Shown here piece after piece: positions 16,970-27,200 of a DNA stretch of 55,076 nucleotides. Each line of letters begins with the position of its first letter. The first letter of the stretch is position 1. The notes beneath the pieces were generated by a model, which was given only the letters and a program-made list of their open reading frames with translations, had not been told where the DNA came from and did not search any database. Source of the stretch: JADJLQ01 sp034439915 (lineage in GTDB: Bacteria; Bacteroidota; Bacteroidia; Chitinophagales; Saprospiraceae); contig JAWXBI010000123.1 of NCBI GenBank assembly GCA_034439915.1, positions 1-55,076 of the forward strand, in the 5' to 3' direction. The translations under genes were made by a program, and so were the position numbers.

Positions 16970-18601
16970 TTAAAACTTCACGGTAATTCCACCAATCGCA
17001 TTTAAACCATAGGTAGGATATTGATACCACCTTCTCCAAAGCGTATTCGCGAGGTTATTGCCCTGTACAAATAAACCAAAGTGTTTGGTCAAACGGTAAT
17101 CCGCACCGAGGCTGATATCCAATAATAGGTTTGATTTTCCGGAGTTGCCAAGATCGTCGAGGTAAGGAATACCGTCGTTGACAAATCCTTCAGCTTTTAA
17201 GATCAATTTCTGATTGAGCGACTGATATTGGACAGAGCCGTTCACCTCCAGGGAAGGTAGCCCCCAAGCCGGTTCATCTGCTAATTTTGAATCTTTCCGG
17301 AAAAAGTTTTTATTGATATTCCCATTTACAATAAGATACTTGGTTGGTTTAAAACTGACAGAAGCAGTTCCGTAAACCAAATCCATATCGCGGTATAAAA
17401 TATTAAACCGGCTAAAATTGTTGGTATTTAAAATAAATACCGGCAGATTGTTATTTTGCCGGTACCCGATCCGGGCATCATACTCAGCAGATTTATTGGA
17501 GCCTTTTAAGCCAAGGTAGTATTGGGTATATTCATTATTCCGGATATCAGGACGGGACGTTATAAACGGATTGTATTCTGACAGGGTGCGATACGTATTT
17601 TTATTGAGTCCGCCATCTGCCCCTAACACCGCCATCAATTGATTGCCCGTCAGGCTGATATTAATATTGACTACCGGAAAAAGGTTTATTTCTTCCTGGC
17701 TGGAGGTTACCCGTAACCCTGCCGAAATCTGAAACGATTTTCCATGGATGCCGATAGATGGCAATAAATAAAAATTATTGAGTTCATGAGTGGAAGAGTC
17801 TTTGAGCGTATTAAAGTCCGAACCGAGCTCAATACCCAGGGAATGTCGGTCCCTGATCCACTTGGTCAGGCCGAGATGGAGATTAGCTGACCTTTCTCTG
17901 CTGGACAGGTTATCTGCGAGCGAAGCCAACTTAATGCCGGCAAAATAATTTATTCCCACTTTGCTTACTGTGGGGTTGTATACTTTGGCACCTATTTCGA
18001 GAAGGTCATAATCATGTTTTAAGATGGCTATCGGAGTCTGAGTCGAGGGATTTTGAAAATAATGCCCGTAATGGTGGTATCGGTCTTTACTGAAGGAAGC
18101 ATCCCCTTGAATAGCCATTCCTTCTTCGGTGAGATAAACGACCTGGCCTTTGATGTCGTTGTCGTAAAATTTCTGAGCCCGGTTATTTTTATTATTAGCA
18201 CTCAAATGACTGAGGTCAAAACCGATTTTGGTTTTCTTATTATTGGACCAGTCAAAAGCGAGTTTACCGAATGCCTGTTGGGGTATTCCATATCCCGCTT
18301 TGAGGTAAAATGGGTAAATAGGAATTTTTTCTCCTGCCTTCATCGCAACGGGCCTCAAGGGTGGTGCCGGATATTTTAAATCCAATACTCCCGGATTGAC
18401 CTGATAACGATAATTTTTTTTAGTGGTATCGGGTGCGAGTACCTGAGGATTGATTTTGATTTTTTCGGTTTCATCCAACCGGGCATCAAAGTCCTTCACG
18501 ACCTGGATGACATCCACCGGAAGGTTTTGCTGGCTTTGTAACAAACCAGAAAATAGAACCATTAAAAGGGGGATCAAACTTTTATTCATGGCCTCGATCA
18601 T
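16970..18601 (-). CDS. Outer-membrane beta-barrel (TonB-receptor-like) protein paired with a TPR protein
   Basis: This protein of about 543 aa has a signal peptide (MNKSLIPLLMVLFSGLLQSQ) and a short periplasmic segment (VIQVVKDFDARLDETEKIKI). The remainder is rich in alternating aromatic/polar beta-strands and ends in an aromatic strand GLNAIGGITVKF, typical of outer-membrane barrels. It resembles the barrel half of TonB-dependent receptors but lacks a clear plug domain. The ATG at 18601 overlaps the stop of the upstream TPR gene as TGATG, which suggests translational coupling; an ATG at 18589 gives a more canonical signal peptide. I could not assign a ligand. The coupling implies the barrel and the TPR protein work together in the envelope. 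Confidence 0.72.
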   Translation of the reverse strand: MIEAMNKSLIPLLMVLFSGLLQSQQNLPVDVIQVVKDFDARLDETEKIKINPQVLAPDTTKKNYRYQVNPGVLDLKYPAPPLRPVAMKAGEKIPIYPFYLKAGYGIPQQAFGKLAFDWSNNKKTKIGFDLSHLSANNKNNRAQKFYDNDIKGQVVYLTEEGMAIQGDASFSKDRYHHYGHYFQNPSTQTPIAILKHDYDLLEIGAKVYNPTVSKVGINYFAGIKLASLADNLSSRERSANLHLGLTKWIRDRHSLGIELGSDFNTLKDSSTHELNNFYLLPSIGIHGKSFQISAGLRVTSSQEEINLFPVVNINISLTGNQLMAVLGADGGLNKNTYRTLSEYNPFITSRPDIRNNEYTQYYLGLKGSNKSAEYDARIGYRQNNNLPVFILNTNNFSRFNILYRDMDLVYGTASVSFKPTKYLIVNGNINKNFFRKDSKLADEPAWGLPSLEVNGSVQYQSLNQKLILKAEGFVNDGIPYLDDLGNSGKSNLLLDISLGADYRLTKHFGLFVQGNNLANTLWRRWYQYPTYGLNAIGGITVKF

Positions 18602-21600
18602 CAATTATTTTCAAAAAATGAATTAACCCGCAAACTGTCCGGTTTAAGTTTGCTGTTATTCTGTTGTTTTTTATTTACGGCAGCCAGTTTGTCCTGGGCG
18701 TTTCGGGTAATTTCCGGATCCTCTTTATAATTTTCCAACACTGCTTCCAGAGCGGCTTTGGCATTAAATAAGTCATTTTTTTCCACAAAAATGTCGGACA
18801 ATAAAATCAGGCATTTAGCCACCCAATAGGGGTGGTCTGAGTTTTGCTGGATGGCTGCGCGAACGGATTTTTCAGCCTGATCGTTTTGACGTAGAATAAA
18901 TAAAATGTTTGCTATGAGGTAACGTGCTTCAGCGGTCTGGATATTGTCGCTCAGATTAATGGCAGTATTCAGGTACGTATTGGCTTTAGGGTATTCTTTC
19001 TGATCGTAAGCAATTTTACCGAGGTAAAAATTGGAAGTTGCTTTCTGCTCATTATCGGATTGCGGGTTATTGGCTACTTTTTCACCGTACAACAATACTT
19101 CATGGGTGAGGCCGGTGCGATAAGCAGACCGCATAGCACCTAATTGTGCTTCAAACAACGTAGCGTCATCCACATTTGATTTACTCAATTCCGCGTAATA
19201 TTTAAATGCTTTGGTGAAATCCTGGGAATGGTTATACGCCAGGGTCGCTGATTTAAACAACGCTTTATCGTAATAATCATTTCGCCCTTTTTTAATGACG
19301 GCTTCATAATCACTCAGGGCCTGATCATATTTTATCAGCAACGTATACGCTTCTGCTCGTTTGAATAAAGCCGGGATCGAATTGGCCCCATTGGGAAATT
19401 TTAGTAAATAATCCGTCAGGGAGGTAACAGCCCGTTCATATTGACCATCTTCAAAATACCTGGAGGCTACACTGAAATTTAATGAATCCCGTGAAAAATT
19501 GGTCATGTTGTAACCCGGGATGGATTCAATAAACCGGATGTATTCATCCGCCTGGCCAAGATCATCGACATATATTTCCTGGATGGCTGTCAGGGCTTCC
19601 TGGGATTCACTCGCGGAGGGGTTATGTTTAAATATTTCCTTGTAATACCGCAATGCCTCATTTTTATTATCCAGGTTATAGCTGATCAGCCCCAACTGGA
19701 TCAGACCACGGTTATAGATGTTGCTGCCGGGATAATCTTTGATCATTTTTTTCATGATAGCGTCGGCTTCCTGCATCTGCGACTGCTCGGTATAGGTCAC
19801 CCCCAGTTCATATAATGCTTCATCAGCGTATTTTGAGGTAGGCAGTCGTCTGGCCAGATCATTCAGCATCCTGATTTTTTCCTTTGCATTGCCCTTTAGC
19901 CCTTGAATAAGAGCTGTCTGATAAATTGCATAATCATATCCCTGGTATTTGTTTTTTATTACCTGGGTGTATCCATGGATGGCATCGTCATACCGGTTGC
20001 GTTTAAAAGAACAATCGGCTCCGCGAAGCAAAGCATCTGCCAATAAGGCGGATTCCTTTGCATTTGATTTTTTATTCAGGCGTTCAACCGCTTGTTTAAA
20101 ATTTTCTCCCGCTGAAGTATAGTCTTCCTTTTTTAAATAATTAAATCCCTGTACGTAATATGCCATGGGGATCAGGTCAGGGTCTTTCAATTCTTTGCCG
20201 GTTCCGGCCTGGCTGATAAATTTACCGGCCCATTCAATGCTCTGGTTATAATCCTTCATCCGGTGTGCAACATCCGCCTGCCAATACAGGGCTGATAATT
20301 GAATGTTACGGTCAAAGGAAGGCTCCATTGATTTTTGCAATAAAACTTTTGCCTCCTGGGGCCTGTCCGATTGAATCAACTGTAAAGCCCTGTTGTAAGA
20401 CATGAGTTGGTAGGCTTCCTTGAGACGAAGAGAGGGGTTTTTGATGTTTTCAATGACCCGGATGGCTTGATCATAGTCTTTAGTCCTGTTGAGGATGTCG
20501 GCCATGATGTCCTGGGCTTCCTGATAATATTTCGAACCTGCCGCAAAGGAGTTTAATGTGGTCAGTCCTTCACGGTCGAATCCCAGTTCTGAAGATAACT
20601 TTCCATAGTTAAACAAAGCTTCTTCCCGGATGTTTTCCTGGAATTGCAGTTTACTGACGTTATAAAAAGCAGTCCTGGCGGAAAGTTTATCACCTGATCT
20701 CAGGTAACAATCGGCCAGATAATAATTTGAATTTTGTCCGATCTGACTTTGTTGACCGCTGAGGGTGGTAAAGTAGGGTATGGCTTTTGAATATTTACCG
20801 GTGAAATAATTGCTGTATCCAAGGGCATAGTAGTCCGCTTCTTCCAGATTGGTGTTTACCTTTTCAAACTCTTCCAGGTAAAGCAAAGCATTTTGAAAAT
20901 CCTTTTTGATGAAATAAGCATGGCCCGCCATCCTGCGGATTAAATTGACTTTGTCTATCTTTTGGGTGCCCGAAAGGTAAGGTTTGGAATAAGTCAATAA
21001 TTGATCATATTTACCCTGAGAAAAATAAATCTGGGTTACATAATAAGGAATGAGATCAGTGTATTTTTTGGATTTTGAGGCTATCTGGAAGCTTTTGATG
21101 GCATCGTCGTATTGAGCAGTAAAATACTGACTCATTCCAAGGTAATAATTGGACGGGAAATAATATTCCGTCTTGAGGTCGTTGACTTGTCTGAAGGAAC
21201 TGATGGCTTGTTTAAAATCTTTCTTGGTAAAATAGGCATACCCTTGTTTATAGCGAACTTCACTGAGTGTTTCGCTAGCTAATCCCCTGGTATCCAATAA
21301 AGTATAAAAAGACAGCGCTTTGTCATAATTTTTTTGCTCAAAATAATGATTGGCGACTTCGAGGTTGGCTTTTTCGGCAATTGGATCAGGTCTGTATTTT
21401 TTTATAAATTCTTTGACCTGTAGGTCTGCATCATCTTGTTGAAGTCGCAAACCCGAAATAGCAGCATAATATTCCGCATTGGTCTTCATTGTCTGATATT
21501 CCGGTTCGAAACTCAGACGCTGATCATTTGACACCTTCTCAAATTCTTTTCGTGCTGCCCCATATACCCCTTCCTGGAATAGCCTTAAACCTTCCTTATA

Positions 21601-21696
21601 GTGGAGGTTGATTTCAGAATAAATTGAAGTTCGCTGAGCATTAAGGTTGAGGAAAAATACCAGAAAACCAATAAAGAAAATTATAGACCTGGTCAT
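18601..21696 (-). CDS. Large periplasmic TPR protein
   Basis: This 1,031-aa protein has a signal peptide (MTRSIIFFIGFLVFFLNLNA, Q at +1). The rest consists of tandem tetratricopeptide repeats over almost its whole length, seen as recurring units such as YDKALSFYTLLD, YDDAIKSFQIAS, YSKAIPYFTTL, YDDAIHGYTQVI and YDQALSDYEAVI. TPR arrays are protein-binding scaffolds, here probably periplasmic. It is the first gene of a two-gene operon with the downstream barrel protein (TGATG overlap), so a role in assembly or function of that barrel is inferred. A -7-like element lies 26 bp upstream. Confidence 0.82.
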   Translation of the reverse strand: MTRSIIFFIGFLVFFLNLNAQRTSIYSEINLHYKEGLRLFQEGVYGAARKEFEKVSNDQRLSFEPEYQTMKTNAEYYAAISGLRLQQDDADLQVKEFIKKYRPDPIAEKANLEVANHYFEQKNYDKALSFYTLLDTRGLASETLSEVRYKQGYAYFTKKDFKQAISSFRQVNDLKTEYYFPSNYYLGMSQYFTAQYDDAIKSFQIASKSKKYTDLIPYYVTQIYFSQGKYDQLLTYSKPYLSGTQKIDKVNLIRRMAGHAYFIKKDFQNALLYLEEFEKVNTNLEEADYYALGYSNYFTGKYSKAIPYFTTLSGQQSQIGQNSNYYLADCYLRSGDKLSARTAFYNVSKLQFQENIREEALFNYGKLSSELGFDREGLTTLNSFAAGSKYYQEAQDIMADILNRTKDYDQAIRVIENIKNPSLRLKEAYQLMSYNRALQLIQSDRPQEAKVLLQKSMEPSFDRNIQLSALYWQADVAHRMKDYNQSIEWAGKFISQAGTGKELKDPDLIPMAYYVQGFNYLKKEDYTSAGENFKQAVERLNKKSNAKESALLADALLRGADCSFKRNRYDDAIHGYTQVIKNKYQGYDYAIYQTALIQGLKGNAKEKIRMLNDLARRLPTSKYADEALYELGVTYTEQSQMQEADAIMKKMIKDYPGSNIYNRGLIQLGLISYNLDNKNEALRYYKEIFKHNPSASESQEALTAIQEIYVDDLGQADEYIRFIESIPGYNMTNFSRDSLNFSVASRYFEDGQYERAVTSLTDYLLKFPNGANSIPALFKRAEAYTLLIKYDQALSDYEAVIKKGRNDYYDKALFKSATLAYNHSQDFTKAFKYYAELSKSNVDDATLFEAQLGAMRSAYRTGLTHEVLLYGEKVANNPQSDNEQKATSNFYLGKIAYDQKEYPKANTYLNTAINLSDNIQTAEARYLIANILFILRQNDQAEKSVRAAIQQNSDHPYWVAKCLILLSDIFVEKNDLFNAKAALEAVLENYKEDPEITRNAQDKLAAVNKKQQNNSKLKPDSLRVNSFFENN

Positions 21697-21996
21697 GTAA
21701 AATCCGGATTAGTTGTGATGACAAAGATACTACGCATTTACTAGCTATTTAAGTGTAATTCAAGGACAAATTTATGAAAAAATTAACCTATATGTTGAAT
21801 AAATCAACAGGGATTGAAATGAATTTTTAACCCAACTCCAAGGCCGAAAATACCGGCTCAAATTTTAAGGTTATTTTTATCGGGATCCTAAACGTATTTA
21901 AAGTGGATACCTGGGAAATACCCTTGCGGGATTTACCCGGCCAGATAGCTTTGAAACGACGGGGATTTATATAAAAGTATCAAACTGAAAAACTAT
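21697..21996. other. Intergenic region between rocD and the TPR operon
   Basis: 300 bp without a gene. It holds the TPR promoter element at 21722-21729. I see no convincing terminator for rocD. Confidence 0.5.
21722..21729 (-). promoter_or_regulatory. -7 promoter element of the TPR operon
   Basis: On the minus strand this reads TATCTTTG, an exact TAnnTTTG match, 26 bp before the ATG. The -33 TTTG is not conserved at 19-bp spacing. Confidence 0.5.
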
Positions 21997-23229
21997 TTAA
22001 ACCAACGCTTCCCTCAACATAAAGACCTGCCGAAGGATATCAATACATTCGTCCAATTGACTTTCGGTGATCACGAGTGGCGGGGCTAGCCGGATAATAT
22101 TGCCTCTGGTCGGTTTGGCCAACAGGCCTTGTTTGGCCAGGTCAAGGCAAATATTCCAGGCAGCGTCACCTGTTGGCTCGTCATCTATTTCAATGGCGTG
22201 CAGTAAACCTTTTCCGCGGGTCCTGCTAATCCAGCTACAATCGGTCTTTAAGTCAATTAGGCCTTTTTCCAGTTTTAATCCCAGGATGGCTGCCTGATCA
22301 ATAAGGTGCTCGTCCTGGAGGACTTCCAATGCGACAATCGATACCCGGGCTGCGAGTGGATTTCCACCATAAGTTGATCCATGCTGGCCGGGTTTCAATA
22401 CAGCCATGATGTGGTGGTCAGCTAAAACAACAGATACGGGCATAACTCCTCCGGAAATAGCCTTGCCCAATAACACCATATCCGGACGAATGTCATGCTG
22501 GTCACAGCATAACCAGGATCCTGTGCGCCCAAGACCGGTCTGTATCTCATCGGCTATAAACAGCACGTTGGTCTGTTTACAAATATTAAATAATTCAGAT
22601 AAATACCCTGGCGGAGGTATAATGACCCCGGCCTCACCCTGAATGGGCTCAATAATCACTCCTGCAATATTTGGATCGGTGGTAAGATATTCTTTAGCTA
22701 GTTCAAGATCTCCATAGGGTAGGATGAGCAATCCCGGTACATAAGGGCCAAATCCTCCGGTACTGCTGTGTTCCGTGGACGCTGAAATAGCAGACAGGGT
22801 TCTCCCGTGAAAATTGGAGTCAAAAAAAACGATTTTGGCTTGGTTGGGGGGAATACCCTTTATTTCATAAGCCCATTTGCGGCAAATCTTAATGGCTGTT
22901 TCGACGGCCTCAGCTCCGGTGTTCATTGGTAAGGCCATGTCATAACCAAAGAGCTGGTGCAGCTTTTGTTCAAAGAGGCCAAGCTGATCATTGTAAAACG
23001 CACGGGAAGTCAGGGTCAGCCTGCCGGCCTGCTCGTTTAAAGCCGCAATGATCCGGGGATGACAATGACCCTGATTGACAGCAGAGTAGGCGGACAAAAA
23101 ATCAAAGTATTTTTTATTTTCGACATCCCAGACTTCTGCTCCGGACCCTTTGGTCAGGACCACAGGAAGGGGATGATAATTATGCGCCCCGTATTTTTCT
23201 TCAAGGGCGATATATTCACTGGAATTCAT
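21997..23229 (-). CDS. rocD: Ornithine aminotransferase
   Basis: The 410-aa class III PLP aminotransferase begins MNSSEYIALEEKYGAHNYHP, the typical ornithine-aminotransferase opening, followed by FDFLSAYSAVNQGHCHPRI. Other family marks are NTGAEAVETAIKICRKW, FHGRTLSAIS, IIEPIQGEAGV, ADEIQTGLGRTG and the PLP lysine K256 in LLGKAISGGVMPVS. It moves the delta-amino group of ornithine to 2-oxoglutarate, giving glutamate semialdehyde, in arginine/proline metabolism. It follows coaE at 15 bp, but a -7 element within the coaE end (23248-23255) suggests its own promoter too. Confidence 0.93.
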   Translation of the reverse strand: MNSSEYIALEEKYGAHNYHPLPVVLTKGSGAEVWDVENKKYFDFLSAYSAVNQGHCHPRIIAALNEQAGRLTLTSRAFYNDQLGLFEQKLHQLFGYDMALPMNTGAEAVETAIKICRKWAYEIKGIPPNQAKIVFFDSNFHGRTLSAISASTEHSSTGGFGPYVPGLLILPYGDLELAKEYLTTDPNIAGVIIEPIQGEAGVIIPPPGYLSELFNICKQTNVLFIADEIQTGLGRTGSWLCCDQHDIRPDMVLLGKAISGGVMPVSVVLADHHIMAVLKPGQHGSTYGGNPLAARVSIVALEVLQDEHLIDQAAILGLKLEKGLIDLKTDCSWISRTRGKGLLHAIEIDDEPTGDAAWNICLDLAKQGLLAKPTRGNIIRLAPPLVITESQLDECIDILRQVFMLREALV

Positions 23230-23244
23230 AAGATGAATTTTGAG

Positions 23245-23853
23245 CTACAAAGATACAGCCGCGTGTTTTAACAATTGATGATGAATCGCCCACACTTTTG
23301 GGATCAAAGGGCTGCTGCCATCATTTTGAATGACAAAATCAGCCTGCCGGAGTTTAATTTCCTGGGGCCATTGACTCTCTATCCTCGACAGGATTTCTTG
23401 TTTATTCAAACCATCACGTTTTATTATTCTCTGGATACGCAATTCCAAAGGGGCATCCACGACAATTATTTTATCCAAATCAACGTGCGACCCACTTTCA
23501 AACAAGAGCGCTGCTTCCTTCAAGGCATAAGGGTGCTGTTTTTTTTCAAGATCAGCAAACCAGCGCAAGGTATCTTCTTTAACAGCCGGGTGGATGATCT
23601 TTTCCAGGGCATGCTTTAAACCGGGATTTTCAAATATTTTATGGCTTATAAACTTTCTTTCATATTCCCCTACTGAAGAAAAAGCACCTGCACCAAATAG
23701 TGCTATAATTTTTTGTTTAATAGGTTTTGATTCATTGACCAGTTGTTTAGCGCGGAGATCTGCGTCATAAACCGGTATACCCAATACCTTGAAAATAGCA
23801 CACACTAAGGATTTACCAGTCCCAATGCCGCCTGTAATTCCTGCCTTCAACAT
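23245..23853 (-). CDS. coaE: Dephospho-CoA kinase
   Basis: The 202-aa protein has a P-loop at residues 8-15 (GGIGTGKS) and the family blocks VYDADLRAKQLV, HPAVKED and LLFESGSHVDLDKIIVVDAP. It phosphorylates dephospho-CoA at the 3'-hydroxyl, the last step of coenzyme A synthesis. Length is normal for the family. rocD follows 15 bp downstream, but the two functions are unrelated. Confidence 0.93.
   Translation of the reverse strand: MLKAGITGGIGTGKSLVCAIFKVLGIPVYDADLRAKQLVNESKPIKQKIIALFGAGAFSSVGEYERKFISHKIFENPGLKHALEKIIHPAVKEDTLRWFADLEKKQHPYALKEAALLFESGSHVDLDKIIVVDAPLELRIQRIIKRDGLNKQEILSRIESQWPQEIKLRQADFVIQNDGSSPLIPKVWAIHHQLLKHAAVSL
23248..23255 (-). promoter_or_regulatory. -7 promoter element of rocD
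   Basis: The minus strand reads TATCTTTG, an exact TAnnTTTG match, 18 bp before the rocD ATG and overlapping the last codons of coaE. A TTG lies 16 bp further upstream. Confidence 0.5.
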
Positions 23854-24207
23854 GTTAAATAGTGATCGTGGATATTAGTTCTCTTTGGTAAAAAAGTTAT
23901 TGACAAGGTGCAGGCCAGTTGTTTAAAAAATAATTTTCCATATTTTTTATTTACATTTTATAGTTAATAATGGAAACCTTGAGATCATAGACAAAGGCAA
24001 AAACGTTATTCGTTTAACTCAATAATTAAGCCGCGTGTCAAAGTAAGACCACCAGAGTATCCACCGTGAAATTACTGAGTAAATATGCAATAAGTCTTGC
24101 ACCTTATTAAAAGTTAAATCAGATTTTGTGTGTTAATTTCTACTTTTGAGCGGACAATTTATCAATGGTTTGCGATTTGTGTTCCTCACCCGATGCTCAA
24201 AACCTGA
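23854..24207. other. Divergent promoter region of coaE and the PKD protein
   Basis: 354 bp, AT-rich, no ORF. TACTTTTG (an exact TAnnTTTG) lies at 24141-24148, 60 bp before the PKD protein start. I found no equivalent for coaE. Confidence 0.5.
24141..24148 (+). promoter_or_regulatory. -7-like promoter element of the PKD protein
   Basis: TACTTTTG matches TAnnTTTG. A TTTG upstream is only 12 bp away, so the -33 spacing is not ideal. Confidence 0.4.
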
Positions 24208-27200
24208 ATGAAACTAACCCTGATTTGTATCCTGTTTTTTATTATCGGTAAGACTGTTGTAAGTCAGGTCTCTGTTGATTTTATGGCCAATAAACGGGTC
24301 GGATGCGGGGTAGTACAAGTCTTGTTTCAAAATAAATCTACCGGGCCGGCCTTATCTTATCAATGGAATTTGGGTGGGATAATGAGTACCGCAGAAAACC
24401 CTTCAAGGATTTTTATAGCCCCGGGTAAATACAATATTTGCCTTACCGTTACCGATCGTAATGGCAAGAAAGAAACACGTTGTAAAAATGAATTTATTGA
24501 AGTAAAACCTTCATTTAAAGCTCAGTTTACGGTTAGTGAACCCCTGATCTGCACCGGGTCGTCTGCTCAATTTAATGATTTAACCAAATCACCTAACGGG
24601 AAAATAACTTCCTTGATCTGGGATCTGGGTGGTAGTACAGGCACTGTCCAGTTGTCCAATTCGGTACCGGTGAATTCGATATATAAGGATCCCGGTCTTT
24701 ACGCGGTAACGTTATATGCAAAAGACGAAGCAGGATGTGAATCCACCGTAACCCAAAAAGATGTTCTGAACGTATTGCGAAAGCCGGAAATCCAACTGAC
24801 TGTCCCGGAAGTATTTTGTTCCTTACCGGCATCGGTTAAAGTGACCAACCTGAGTCAGCCTTCACCTGAATTAACTTTTTCATGGCAGTTTGCAAGCGGG
24901 AGTGTTTTCACCGGCTATGATCCCCCTGCAATAACGATAGACCAGGAAGGCCGGTTTGCCTTTCAAGTTATTGTTACCAATACCGCGAACAATTGTAGTG
25001 ATACACTCATCAGGCCGGAAGGCATTGTTGTAGAGAGGGTGGGTAAGTTTATTCAAAATAAAAAAGTTGCTTGCCGGAACGATCAAATTCAATTTAACTC
25101 GACCAGTACTTTACCCGAAATCGTTCACAGTTGGGATTTTGGCGATGGTTCAATTTCCAACGATGCTAATCCAGCCCACCATTATACCTTACCGGGATGT
25201 TATACCGTGACCCACTCTGCTCAATATCGGGGTTGCAATAGTTCACAAACGACCGATACTTGTATCCGCATATATGATCTTCCGCAACCCTCCTTTGTAC
25301 TTGACAAAACTAAAGGATGTCAGTTTCCGCTACTTGTACAGACTACCAATAATTCAACTACAGGGGTAGCATGGACCTGGAAATCTAACGGCGTGATTTT
25401 GTCCAATGAAAAAAATCCGCTACTCAGGTTTGATACCCCAGGGGTTTATCCGATTCAATTGGAAGTTAAAAATGCAGAAGGGTGCATGGCCATGATAGAT
25501 GGCACCTCAGTGGAATCTTATAAAATTCAACCGATAATTTCATCAGGAGAAATAAAAGGTTGCGGCCCCTTATTTTACACTTTGGAACACAACAGCACAA
25601 GTCTCGATCCGATTACCCAGGTGAAGTGGACCGTGTTTACCAGCATACCGAAAACCGTGATCGGCCCGGTAGCTGCAGTGATTATCCCTGAAACCGGGCA
25701 ATTTGATGTGAGATTAGTCGTGCAGAATTCTTTAGGATGTATTGACTCCATTGAAGCAGGTGCTTATATACAAGTAGGCAGTCCCCCGGTAACAGCGATG
25801 GAATTTGCAGATGAAATTTGTTTTGGTGCACCCTTGCAGCTGATCGATAAAAGTGATGGATTAGCCAACGAGTTTCAATGGGAATTCGGAGATGGCCTTG
25901 ACCCAGACTATACCCAAAATCCATCCAAACTATATGACAATACCGGGGATTATTTGATTATCCATCAGGCTTTTTTTAATGGATGTCCGGGCAACCGGGT
26001 CAGCGCCAGTGTCCGGATATTGGGAGCTAAAGCTGAATTTGAAATCCAACACAATTGTGATGTTCCTGGGGCTAAATTTTTTATCAATAAATCAACAGGA
26101 GTTGATTCGGTATATTGGGATTTTGGATTGGCGGGAACTTTATCGGATACCAGTCACCGGTTTAATGGTCAGTTTAATTATCCCATCCCGGGGAATTATC
26201 CGGTCACCCTCAAGGTTCTGAATAAAGCCTCAAATTGTGAAGATACGGCCAGCCTGACTGCATTTGTTTCTGAATTACAGGCATCGTTTACACTGAATAC
26301 ATTTGAAAGTTGTTCACCGGCGGAACTAAGAGTCATCAATTCTTCAAAGGATGCAACGGCTTATCAATATCTGTTTGAAGGGGCGGAGGGCTATGATGCG
26401 GATAGCTCAGCTCCGGCTATTCGATATATTAACGGGGGCAATTATAGAGCAAGCTTAATGGCTACGGACCGTATTGGTTGCCGGGACACCTTTGAACTGA
26501 CCGACACTATTAGAATACATCAGATGCAAGTAACCATCACATCGTCTCATCAAAATTATTGTGAGGATTCGCTGGTTACCCTCCAGGCAGTTACCAGGGT
26601 ATTGAATGACCGCATTTTAAATTATACCTGGGTTTTTGGAAATCAAATCATAAATAATACCCCTGAAATTGAAGTCATTATTGACTCCGTTCAGACAAAC
26701 CAGGTCAGTCTCGTTGTTTTTTCTGAATCCGGTTGTCGGGCAGAAGCAGGTTTCAGTATTCCTTCGGGTAATTTGCAGCTCGGTTTCACTTCAGATACTT
26801 TAATATGTAATGCCGACAGTATCCGCTTTTATGCTGAAATCGGGGGCCGTTGGGACAGACTTCTCTGGGATTTTGGGGACGGCCAAACTTCTGATCAGGT
26901 CAACCCCATTCACCGGTATCTATCCGACGGCACCTATTCAATAAGTTTGACCGTCCAGGATGCTAGCTCGGGCTGCACCCAAACTATTTTAAAAAACAAT
27001 CGTATTCAGATACACGACCCCATAGCAGCTTTTGAGCTGCTCAACGCGCAGGAATTTTGTTCTCCATTTATTGCTAAAGTGGCCAATAAGAGTCAATTTT
27101 CATCTAAGTTTGAATGGGGTTTTGGTGAAAGATCACCGGTCTCCACGGAATTTGAACCTTCCCGCTTACTTACGGAGAGTGGCACCTATACGGTCAGGCT

